DNA from: Phycisphaerae bacterium
GTDB taxonomy: Bacteria > Planctomycetota > Phycisphaerae > SM23-33
Length of the DNA stretch: 64,000 nucleotides
Direction: 5' to 3'
NCBI GenBank assembly: GCA_030745875.1
Contig: JASLNT010000128.1
Location: forward strand, 23,502 to 87,501
A model generated the notes under the pieces. It ran no database searches, was not told the origin of the DNA, and saw only the letters and a list, made by a program, of their open reading frames with translations. A program made the position numbers and the translations under genes. How positions within the stretch are numbered: position 1 is the stretch's first letter; every line of letters begins with the position of its first letter. Below, one piece after another: positions 9,648 to 17,249 of this stretch.

Positions 9648-10457
9648 CTACCCAAGCGCCACATCCAGTGTCATCATGATCGCAAACCCGATTATCACTC
9701 CCATTGTAGCCAAATCAACGTTGCCTTTGCGTTGAGATTCCGGAATAAGCTCCTCTGCGGTTACGAATATCATCGCGCCGGCCGCAAACGCAAGGGCGTA
9801 CGGAAGGATCGCTGTCATCGATATCACCAGCATCGCCCCAAGCACTCCGGCCACCGGTTCGACCACCGCAGACAACTGCCCGTACCAGAAGCATTTCAAT
9901 CTCGGCATGCCTTCGCGTCTCAGCGGAAGGGCGACTGCAGTGCCTTCGGGGAAGTTCTGCAGTCCGATTCCAATTGCAAGCGCGATCGCGGCCCCGATGG
10001 AGGCCCCTTCAATTCCGCTGGCGGCCGCTCCGAAAGCGACACCCACCGCCAGTCCCTCGGGAAAGTTGTGTATTGTTATCGCCAGCACAAGCAACGTGCT
10101 GCGATGCCACGATGTTTTCGGGCCTTCGGGCACGTTCAGGTCGGGGTGCAGGTGTGGCAGGATGCGGTCGATAATGCGGAGGACCACTGCGCCCAGGACG
10201 AATCCGATGAGAGGCGGCAGCCATTTCCATGTCGAGCCCACTGACGCTTCGGCCATGTCGATCGACGGCGCCAGCAAACTCCAGAAACTCGCTGCGATCA
10301 TTACGCCGGCGGCGATTCCAAGCGAGCAGTCCAGGTACTTCTGGGAGAAGTTCTTGCTGAAGAACACCAGCCCCGCGCCCAGTGCGGTTACGCCCCATGT
10401 TCCAATAGTTGCGATCAGGGCCTGTATCACGGGATTCAAGTCGTAGAACCATTGCAT
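9648..10457 (-). CDS. ZIP family divalent metal transporter
   Basis: A 269-residue inner-membrane transporter with about eight hydrophobic segments. It carries the two ZIP metal-site signatures, HNFPEGLAVGVAFG (transmembrane segment 4) and LQNFPEGTAVALPLRR (segment 5). The family moves Zn, Fe or Mn, usually into the cytoplasm. The closest general type is ZupT/GufA-like. It lies 27 bases after mntP and 5 bases before arsC. An importer beside an Mn exporter suggests balanced metal homeostasis; the substrate is not settled by sequence. Confidence 0.9.
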   Translation of the reverse strand: MQWFYDLNPVIQALIATIGTWGVTALGAGLVFFSKNFSQKYLDCSLGIAAGVMIAASFWSLLAPSIDMAEASVGSTWKWLPPLIGFVLGAVVLRIIDRILPHLHPDLNVPEGPKTSWHRSTLLVLAITIHNFPEGLAVGVAFGAAASGIEGASIGAAIALAIGIGLQNFPEGTAVALPLRREGMPRLKCFWYGQLSAVVEPVAGVLGAMLVISMTAILPYALAFAAGAMIFVTAEELIPESQRKGNVDLATMGVIIGFAIMMTLDVALG

Positions 10458-10484
10458 AGTTTTCTCCCTGGTGCGACAAGTTCA

Positions 10485-11051
10485 CTATCCGCCGGTCAAA
10501 TGGACCAGCAGGATCCTAACGCCAATACCAATAAGAACCAGCCCGCCGAAGCACTCGGCCCATCGGCGCGTGTGATTTCCCAAGCGGCTGCCAAGGCGAA
10601 TTCCGATAAGGCTCATGAGCCCGGCGACCAGGCCGATCACAACGCTAGGCCACCATATAGACACGCCCAGGACCGCCATGCTCAATCCCACCACCAGCGC
10701 GTCGATGCTGGTGGCCAGAGAGAGCATTACCAGCGACCAACTGCGGGAAGGGTCCTTACGGAAACCGTTGTCGCTTCCGAATATTCCATCCCACAACATC
10801 TTACCGCCTATAACGCCCAAAAGACCGAATGCAACCCAATGATCGTACTCCTGGATGTATTGGGCGATGCTCCGCCCGCAGAACCATCCGATAACGGGCA
10901 TCATGAACTGAAAGAGCCCGAAATGAAACGCGATACGGAAGACGTGGCGCCCGGTCAATCGTTCGATTGTCAGCCCCGCTGCAATCGCCACAGCAAAAGC
11001 GTCCATCGCCAAACCAATCGCAATTCCACCAGTATTAAGCCAGTTCATCAC
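10485..11051 (-). CDS. mntP: Manganese efflux pump MntP family
   Basis: A 188-residue six-helix inner-membrane protein of the MntP (DUF204) family, which exports Mn(II). Helix 1 has the typical GLAMDAFAVAIAAGL with its conserved Asp, and helix 4 has LATSIDALVVGLSMA with the second Asp. It is the first gene of the six-gene metal operon reading leftward. I looked upstream (11052-11149) for a yybP-ykoY manganese riboswitch and could not recognise one. Confidence 0.9.
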   Translation of the reverse strand: MMNWLNTGGIAIGLAMDAFAVAIAAGLTIERLTGRHVFRIAFHFGLFQFMMPVIGWFCGRSIAQYIQEYDHWVAFGLLGVIGGKMLWDGIFGSDNGFRKDPSRSWSLVMLSLATSIDALVVGLSMAVLGVSIWWPSVVIGLVAGLMSLIGIRLGSRLGNHTRRWAECFGGLVLIGIGVRILLVHLTGG

Positions 11052-11182
11052 AACCTATTGTTGCCCCCAACGCCGCCGAGTCAACACCCGCTTCAAGATT
11101 CGCAATTGCGTGGAACTGCACGTTCGGCTGGGACGTTTAGGTTTATGGTGTGAGATTCGTTACCGAATCAGGAGGACGAATC

Positions 11183-11443
11183 ATGACTTACATTAAACGC
11201 TATCTTCTCAAAGCCATGCTTGTTCTGGCGGTAGGGGTGCTGCTTGTTGTGGCGACAGGCTGTGATTACTCCTACACTTTCGACTATGGCGGTGATCAGT
11301 ATATCGGCGTTAGCAGCGGATATTACGACTACTACCGAACGCCGAGAAGATATGGTTATCGCAGGTACAGCTATCGGCCTTTCCGGCGTTCGGGCGGATA
11401 CAGCCGATACGGTCGAAGTCGCTACGGCGGATACTGTGATTAA
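11183..11443 (+). CDS. Small Tyr/Arg/Gly-rich lipoprotein
   Basis: An 86-residue predicted lipoprotein of unknown function. A basic N-terminus and hydrophobic stretch end in the lipobox VATGC. The remaining ~60 residues are dominated by Tyr, Arg, Gly and Ser. The ATG at 11183 is set by AGGAGG at 11170-11175; an upstream in-frame ATG lies before that site and is rejected. The stop overlaps the stop of the convergent methyltransferase gene by 4 bases. The aromatic and basic tail resembles low-complexity stretches in the T2SS proteins further along. No function is claimed. Confidence 0.7.
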   Translation: MTYIKRYLLKAMLVLAVGVLLVVATGCDYSYTFDYGGDQYIGVSSGYYDYYRTPRRYGYRRYSYRPFRRSGGYSRYGRSRYGGYCD

Positions 11444-12222
11444 CTGCTTCGTGTCGCCCAGAGGGCTATGGCGGCCGATGCGGCGAGGTTCAGTGAATCC
11501 ACGTTGTCGGCCATCGGGATAGTTACGCGGATGTCCGCCTGCTCGATAAGCGATTCATCCAGCCCGGTCGCTTCGCAGCCGAACATCAGAGCTGTGGGAC
11601 CAGACGGACGAAACTCCGCGAGGTCCATCGACGCCGGGTCGACAACCATCGCAACCAGCGTGTAACCCAGTTCGCCCAGAGCTGTCAGATCGTCGGTTAT
11701 GCAACTGCTCCGCGTTAGACGCAGTTGGAAGACCGCGCCCATCGAAACTCGCAGGACTCTCCGGGAGAATTCATCGCAGCATCGCTCGCCGAGCAGGACG
11801 GTCTCAACGCCCATCGCTGCAGCTGTTCGAAAAATGGCGCCAAGATTCTCTGCATTACCGGTGTCGGGCAGAACCACCACCCTGCCGCCCGGTTTGGCGC
11901 ACGAAAGTGCAGCGTGGAGATCAGGCAATGCGGGGCGGTCGGACGATGCGATCACGCCGCGATGGAAGTCGAAACCAGCGACGGCTGAGAGTGTCGCGTT
12001 GTCGGCGACAAACAGGTCGCCGCGCTTGGCGAATTCGGCGAACTCGTCGGCGAATCGCGGAGTTGTCAGCACTTGTGTGTTGGAGTATTCGCACTCGACC
12101 AGGCGGTGGACCAGCCATCGCCCTTCGGCGATCAACTGCCCGCGGCTACGGAGATCGCGGTCCCGCAGATTCGAAAACGCCTCAAGGCGAGGATCGTCGG
12201 ACGTAACGCGGATCACGCTCAT
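11440..12222 (-). CDS. TrmH/SpoU family RNA 2'-O-methyltransferase
   Basis: A 260-residue SPOUT methyltransferase acting on rRNA or tRNA ribose. An N-terminal substrate-binding domain (about 1-100, with LIAEGRWLVHRLVE) precedes the knotted SAM-binding domain. The three SpoU motifs are present: NAENLGAIFRTAAAMGV, ALMFGCEATGLDESL and IPMADNVDSLNLAASAAIAL. The start ATG overlaps the TGA of the upstream lyase gene (ATGA), so the two are probably co-translated although they look functionally unrelated. The RNA target cannot be assigned. Confidence 0.92.
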   Translation of the reverse strand: MSVIRVTSDDPRLEAFSNLRDRDLRSRGQLIAEGRWLVHRLVECEYSNTQVLTTPRFADEFAEFAKRGDLFVADNATLSAVAGFDFHRGVIASSDRPALPDLHAALSCAKPGGRVVVLPDTGNAENLGAIFRTAAAMGVETVLLGERCCDEFSRRVLRVSMGAVFQLRLTRSSCITDDLTALGELGYTLVAMVVDPASMDLAEFRPSGPTALMFGCEATGLDESLIEQADIRVTIPMADNVDSLNLAASAAIALWATRSS

Positions 12223-14645
12223 TTGCGGACCTCGTCTCGCCCGTAAGTCAGTACGCCGGACTTGATTTCCGCGTGTGCGGCCTGACCGTTCACGATGAGC
12301 TTCGGTCTGCCCGCAACGACCAGCCGCATGCCCTTCAAACCGCCGGTCACCAGAACCTTCCCGTCGCCGATTCGGACAAACGCATGTCCGCTGAACGTGA
12401 ACGCTTCGCGCGCGTCGCTCAGCGTTACGGGCTTGTCGCCGACGCCTGTGAACTGGACCATAGCACGGTCATTAACGTTCGCCGCTTTGGAGACAATCGC
12501 GGCTGCAAGCGCGTTGTCGCTCCGGGCGATCGTGCGGAACTCGTTTATCCTGTGGACCCCGCCCTCGAACGGTTCGTGCAGCGCCGCAAACGTTGTCTTC
12601 CTCGCCCGCCGCGAAACGATAAACGTCACCCCGCCGACCTCGCTGGGAATCTCCGCTACTTGTGTCTTCCTGCTCTTGTCACGCCACTTCTTCAGCGGCA
12701 GGGGAGTCGTGGCGGAAAAGACGTCCGTAGCCTCGCAGCCGAGCATGCTCAACCGCACGCCGATCTTCCGATCGTACCATGCCTTGGGGAGCCTGGCTTT
12801 GGTTTTGTCGCTGAACGCGCACGACTGCAACGCCCTCACCGACCAGCTCTCTGCGCCGGGCGAGTGCTTGCGAACGTTGGGCAGTTTGTCGAGCGTCTTG
12901 GGCTGTTCGGACGGTTTCCAAACGTCGGCCCGGTCGTATTGTGCTTGCCCCAGAGCGTGGACCAACCAGTGGTAGTTATGTTCTGTAGTTGACGTAAGAT
13001 TAGTAAGATCAAGAAGATACTCACGCGTGAGCATCAGGCTGCGGGTCAGTTCGACTCCTTCATACACCTTTGAGCTTGTTGCTGAAACGAACCGCACCGG
13101 TCCGCGAAAATCGCTGCGGACAGTCACCTCGGTTGTAAAGCCAGGTTCGTTTTTGTCTACTCGCACGCCGGCGTGACTCTGGACGGACCGCGTCCATCCG
13201 CTGGCGTATCCAGGGGTGACCTGTCGATTGATGTAGATCGGGCGATTCAGAGCGTAGAAGCCCAGAAGGGCGAAGCTGTCTCTTACGTTGTGTGCGTAGT
13301 TGGCGGCTAGTCGCATCGCAACCGCCGGCGCGGGCGACTCCCAGTAGTCCGGGCCCTGCTCGGCGCGGAGCATGACCATCCCCCGCTCCGGCCAGACCGC
13401 AGACGGCGCCGCAGGCGGTTTCGCATCGGACGGATCCACCGGGCCCAGACCAAACAGGGGCGAGGGTATGTAGCGGTCCTGACCGTCAGGACGCATCTGC
13501 GCCAGGAAGTATGCGAACCCCGCATCGGGCCACCGCTTATGGGCCAGTTCGAACCAAAGCGGAAGCTGCATCTTCGGCGTGAAGCCCGAGTACCCATCCC
13601 ATTGCGGAAGGTTCCCGCGCGTTTCTCCGCCCCATGCTCCGTGTGCGACCCATCGCACCGACCCGCCCTTGCTCCCCGAGGTCCGGCCCATGACCATGCT
13701 GTGCTGAAACGCGGGAGACGGGAGGTTCCATTTCTGCGATGAACCGCCTCCGCGCAGATCACCCATAGTTACTATCGGGTAGTGAGCCCGGTTGCTGTGA
13801 AGCTCCACGCGCGGGTAGCCGATGTGGATCAGACTTTCGATATGCCCCCGCATTGTCGCCCCGCCTTTGCCCTTGTAATCAAAGCCCAGCTTGCCCAGAC
13901 CCAACCGCTCAAGGGCGATGCAGTACAGCAGCATGGCGCCGGGTGTGGCGCCCATCTTGCTGAATTCTTCATGGTAGAAACCGATATCGCTGAGGTAGTT
14001 GTCGAAGTACCACTTGTACGATCCGTATGCAGACCACGTTTTGCGTATGAGCTTCTCGTCGCGCAGCGCAACGGCCATCAGATTCGCGCTGACCTTCCGC
14101 GGCCAGGTGATGTTCGGCAGCCAATTGGTGCGCGTGTATTTTTTTGCATCGTAGCGCTGGTAGTTCCGCGACTGGTTGTAGAGTTTCGGGTTGAACACCG
14201 CGTTTTCGACGACAGTGTTGTAGATGTAGAAGCGGAACATCTTCTCGATTTCGGTCTTTTCGTCGTCGGTGAGCTCGTTGTAAAGCAGATCGTATCGCAG
14301 CACGGTAAGCCACTGCGCCCCGCCCCGCGGAGCCTTGGATCGCACCACCTGCAGCAGACGTTTCTTTTCGACGGCTCCGGCCTGTTCGTCGCCTTTGACA
14401 GCGTAGCGCATCAGGTTGTGAAGTCCGGTCTTCCTACCGCCCCAGAATTCCGCCAGGCGGTCGCAACCGGCTTTTACGAGCGGGTCGGTCTTGATGTCTC
14501 GTTGCAACCTGGCGAGATCCGCCTTGTTCCAGAGAATAAACGGGTGCTTAACGCTTGCTGCGGCTGTCGGCTCGGACCGGCAGATTGTTGTCGATGCGGC
14601 CAGAATCGCCAATGCGAAGCATGCCTTCGGTATTCGGTTGCTCAT
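12219..14645 (-). CDS. Secreted heparinase II/III-like protein
   Basis: A secreted protein of 808 residues that looks like a polysaccharide lyase of the heparinase II/III type, with an N-terminal (alpha/alpha) toroid and a C-terminal beta-sandwich. A signal peptide (residues 1-24, ending ICRS) follows the ATG at 14645, which has AGAGGA 7 bases upstream. The reading frame stays open 92 codons further up, but that part has no signal or family match. The segment HSNRAHYPIVTMGDLRGGG and the following Trp/Tyr-rich region probably belong to the active-site cleft. Assignment is by overall pattern rather than one diagnostic motif, so the substrate is open. Confidence 0.6.
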   Translation of the reverse strand: MSNRIPKACFALAILAASTTICRSEPTAAASVKHPFILWNKADLARLQRDIKTDPLVKAGCDRLAEFWGGRKTGLHNLMRYAVKGDEQAGAVEKKRLLQVVRSKAPRGGAQWLTVLRYDLLYNELTDDEKTEIEKMFRFYIYNTVVENAVFNPKLYNQSRNYQRYDAKKYTRTNWLPNITWPRKVSANLMAVALRDEKLIRKTWSAYGSYKWYFDNYLSDIGFYHEEFSKMGATPGAMLLYCIALERLGLGKLGFDYKGKGGATMRGHIESLIHIGYPRVELHSNRAHYPIVTMGDLRGGGSSQKWNLPSPAFQHSMVMGRTSGSKGGSVRWVAHGAWGGETRGNLPQWDGYSGFTPKMQLPLWFELAHKRWPDAGFAYFLAQMRPDGQDRYIPSPLFGLGPVDPSDAKPPAAPSAVWPERGMVMLRAEQGPDYWESPAPAVAMRLAANYAHNVRDSFALLGFYALNRPIYINRQVTPGYASGWTRSVQSHAGVRVDKNEPGFTTEVTVRSDFRGPVRFVSATSSKVYEGVELTRSLMLTREYLLDLTNLTSTTEHNYHWLVHALGQAQYDRADVWKPSEQPKTLDKLPNVRKHSPGAESWSVRALQSCAFSDKTKARLPKAWYDRKIGVRLSMLGCEATDVFSATTPLPLKKWRDKSRKTQVAEIPSEVGGVTFIVSRRARKTTFAALHEPFEGGVHRINEFRTIARSDNALAAAIVSKAANVNDRAMVQFTGVGDKPVTLSDAREAFTFSGHAFVRIGDGKVLVTGGLKGMRLVVAGRPKLIVNGQAAHAEIKSGVLTYGRDEVRK

Positions 14646-14702
14646 GTTGATCCTCTGGGTGTTGTGCTGCCGATTGACAAACCGGGTCCATATGAGTTTA
14701 CT

Positions 14703-15443
14703 ATGCCTGTGATTATGAACACAGATGATTCTACCGTATCTGATGCGCCGGGCGATGAGCAAACATCGAGCTTGTGTCCGCGTTGTGAACTTTCGATCTC
14801 GCCCGAGGCTGGGTACTGCAGGCATTGCGGGGCGAAGACCGGTCCGCATAAACACGTTCCATCGTGGCACGTTCATCGGAGAATGTACGATTGGGTGCTG
14901 CATTTCGCTCATCACAAGCATTCGACGACCGCGCTGTTCGGTTTGAGTTTCGCAGAGAGCAGCTTCTTTCCGATCCCGCCTGACGTGCTGCTCGGACCGC
15001 TTTGTCTGGGCAACCGTAAGAAATCGATGTGGTTCGCCGCGGTGACCACAGTAGCGAGCATACTCGGAGCCTACCTGGGATACCTTATCGGATACGCGTT
15101 TATCGAAGTTGCGTTGATGATCCCGGGCGTCACCCAGCAGGGCGTTGACTGGCTGGGCGGGGAGTTTGACGTTCGAGGCCAGTGGTACGTTTTCATAGCC
15201 GCCCTCACGCCTATCCCGTTTAAGTTGCTGACGATAACCGCCGGTTTCGCCGAGATGAACCTGCTGGTGTTCACGCTGGCGTGCCTGATCGGCAGATCGA
15301 TGCGTTTCTTCGGCGTGGCGGGCGTTTTCTGGCTGATCGGACCGAAGGCTCTTCCGTTTATCGACAAGTGGTTCAACTGGTTGGCGTTGGCGTTTGTGGT
15401 GATGCTTGTCGGAGGTTTCGTGGTCCTGAAATACATGATTTGA
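14703..15443 (+). CDS. DedA/YqaA-type membrane protein with N-terminal zinc ribbon
   Basis: A 246-residue inner-membrane protein of the DedA/VTT (SNARE-associated) superfamily, YqaA branch. Residues 25-42 form a double zinc-knuckle (CPRC...CRHCG). The membrane part starts near residue 60 with the family stretch FAESSFFPIPPDVLLGPLCLG and contains IAALTPIPFKLLTITAGFAEM and the CLIGRSMRF motif. The ATG at 14703 is tentative; 14715 is the other candidate, and neither has a strong ribosome site. It diverges from the lyase gene across 57 bases. Transport function is unproven for this branch; relatives handle lipid carriers. Confidence 0.82.
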   Translation: MPVIMNTDDSTVSDAPGDEQTSSLCPRCELSISPEAGYCRHCGAKTGPHKHVPSWHVHRRMYDWVLHFAHHKHSTTALFGLSFAESSFFPIPPDVLLGPLCLGNRKKSMWFAAVTTVASILGAYLGYLIGYAFIEVALMIPGVTQQGVDWLGGEFDVRGQWYVFIAALTPIPFKLLTITAGFAEMNLLVFTLACLIGRSMRFFGVAGVFWLIGPKALPFIDKWFNWLALAFVVMLVGGFVVLKYMI

Positions 15444-15517
15444 GTTCGCCCGAAGCGTACAATTACTTCGCTGATTGAATGAATCCGAGAATCAACAGTT
15501 GCCCGGAGCGATGAGAA

Positions 15518-16069
15518 ATGACCATATCCGCTGAAGACCGCAGCAAACTGGTGTCTCTGGCCCGCCGCGCTGTAACCGCACAGGTGACCGGGCAAGGGCG
15601 TCCTGAGGCTCCGGCGGCTGAGGGTGTTCTGGGCGAGATGCGCGGATGCTTCGTGACGCTGACCAACGCAGGACGCCTCCGCGGGTGCATTGGAACGTTC
15701 CAGCCGGATCGACCGCTCGGGGAGATGATCGTCGAGATGGGAATGTCCGCCGCCGGTCACGACCCTCGATTCCTGGGCGACCCGATCACACCGGACGAAC
15801 TCGATCAACTGCACATAGAAGTTTCAGTGCTCTCACCACTGACCAAAACTGACGACCCGCTGAGCCTGGAGATCGGGACCCATGGGATATATATCGTTCG
15901 CGGCCGTCAGTCGGGCTGTTTCCTCCCGGAAGTAGCGACCGATCAGGGATGGGATGTGCGAGAATTTCTGGACCACTGCTGCGCGGGTAAGGCGGGCATG
16001 CCAGCCGACGCCTGGCGGGAAAGCGATACTACGGTCTACCTGTTCACTTCCGAGAAGTTCAACAGCTAG
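15518..16069 (+). CDS. AMMECR1 domain protein
   Basis: A 183-residue cytoplasmic protein of the AMMECR1 (AmmeMemoRadiSam system protein A) family. Diagnostic runs are RGCFVTLTNAGRLRGCIGTFQPDRPLGE near residues 46-73 and the downstream GIYIVRGRQSGCFLPEVATDQGWD. The biochemical role of the family is not established. In many genomes it sits with Memo and radical SAM genes; neither is seen next to it here. GAGCG lies 7 bases before the ATG. It follows the DedA-type gene by 74 bases on the same strand. Confidence 0.88.
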   Translation: MTISAEDRSKLVSLARRAVTAQVTGQGRPEAPAAEGVLGEMRGCFVTLTNAGRLRGCIGTFQPDRPLGEMIVEMGMSAAGHDPRFLGDPITPDELDQLHIEVSVLSPLTKTDDPLSLEIGTHGIYIVRGRQSGCFLPEVATDQGWDVREFLDHCCAGKAGMPADAWRESDTTVYLFTSEKFNS

Positions 16070-16147
16070 GACCGTGTCTGAGAGGGGGTTCTGCGTGGGT
16101 AATCCGACCCGCTGATCTTCATCGCCCGCTGCGATTCGGACGGATCG

Positions 16148-16651
16148 TTAGTGAACTTTGATGAACTTGACCGTGTCGTTGACGGTGTCGAGAATCGCAA
16201 CCGTCGGATATTTCGGCGAGCGCGGATGGGCCAGTGCTCCAGGACAGATCACTCGCACAGATCCGAACGTCGTGTCGGACGTGCGATGGGTGTGGCCGTG
16301 ACATATGTAGGGAAACTGTCCGCCCTGGACGAATTCGCAGAGCAGTTGTTCGTTGTCACCATGCAGCGCAATCAGATATTCGCGGTCTCCCAGCGGTACT
16401 TCAATGAAGTCTGCTGCGAAGCTCACTCCGCACTGGTCGGCTTGTTTGGCTAGTTTGGCGGTGCGACGGTCCATGTTTCCGGCTACCAGGAATGCCTTCG
16501 CCTCCCGTCGGCCCAGGATCGACACCTGGTCGACGGTGACGATGTCTCCGCAGTGAACGAGAGCTTCTACGCCCTGGTTGATTAGCAGCGAGACGGCGTT
16601 TTCCAGCCGTGATGCGTTTGCGTGTGAGTCGCTCAGGAGTCCGATCAGCAT
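16148..16651 (-). CDS. YfcE/MJ0936-type metallophosphoesterase
   Basis: A 167-residue cytoplasmic phosphodiesterase of the small calcineurin-like type. Metal-ligand motifs appear in the family order: LLSDSHAN (D-x-H), VHCGDIV (GD), VAGNMDRR (GN-D), ALHGDNE, and the C-terminal CHGHTH. The usual length is 155-180 residues. Physiological substrate unknown. It is followed on the same strand by the T2SS operon's last gene 49 bases to the right, but reads as a separate unit. Confidence 0.88.
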   Translation of the reverse strand: MLIGLLSDSHANASRLENAVSLLINQGVEALVHCGDIVTVDQVSILGRREAKAFLVAGNMDRRTAKLAKQADQCGVSFAADFIEVPLGDREYLIALHGDNEQLLCEFVQGGQFPYICHGHTHRTSDTTFGSVRVICPGALAHPRSPKYPTVAILDTVNDTVKFIKVH

Positions 16652-16700
16652 TTCTTAATTGACCTGGATTGAATGACGCCTCAAGGGCGGGCGGGGGATT

Positions 16701-17249
16701 CTAATCGCGTTTTGACACTTTGGAGGGCATGCGTTGCTCAGCGGGCGATGAGTAGACGGCGTTGCCCGAAGGCGGGCGGTAACGCGCTATCAACCACACC
16801 TTCGACGATTGCGGGACCGCAGGCCACCGCACTCGCAACGAGTAGCTCCAGAGCGCGTTGTATTGCCCTACAATTCTCTGAGCGAGCTGGCCGGAGGTGA
16901 ATGTCTGGGAGAAAAACGGTTTGCCGGCATTGTCGAAACGATCGGGCTTGGGGCCTTCAAAAACCATGATGTCCACCTCGCCGCTGACAAGAACGGACTT
17001 GGGACCCTTACCGTAATCCTTGAAATGCATGACCTGGGCGACAATACCGTCAAGGCCGGGCTTGTCGTCCCAGTTGACGATAGCGTTTTCGGGTACGAGC
17101 AGGGCGATTCGGTCGATGTTTGCGACCGTAACGGGCCGTCCGCTCCTTACAGGAGTGGTCGTACAGCCAACCTGGGCCGCCGCCGCGACTGCTGCAAGGA
17201 TCAGGATGTTTCTCAGGGCAATCGCACGCTTGCGGTTTGGATCAGTCAC
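16701..17249 (-). CDS. Putative lipoprotein translationally coupled to the secretin gene
   Basis: A 182-residue protein of unknown family. With a GTG start at 17249 it begins VTDPNRKRAIALRN followed by a hydrophobic stretch and QVGC, a plausible though not ideal lipobox. AAGGA stands 7 bases before this GTG. An upstream ATG at 17339 lies deep inside the secretin gene and is rejected. The GTG overlaps the secretin stop by 8 bases, pointing to coupled translation. Position suggests an accessory of the outer-membrane channel, for example a pilotin-like lipoprotein; that role is inference, as I see no similarity to GspS or known pilotins. Confidence 0.65.
   Translation of the reverse strand: MTDPNRKRAIALRNILILAAVAAAAQVGCTTTPVRSGRPVTVANIDRIALLVPENAIVNWDDKPGLDGIVAQVMHFKDYGKGPKSVLVSGEVDIMVFEGPKPDRFDNAGKPFFSQTFTSGQLAQRIVGQYNALWSYSLRVRWPAVPQSSKVWLIARYRPPSGNAVYSSPAEQRMPSKVSKRD

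Noticed and set aside
11052..11149. Manganese (yybP-ykoY) riboswitch upstream of mntP
   Set aside because: I could not find the conserved motif or a convincing fold; a covariance-model scan (Rfam RF00080) would decide.
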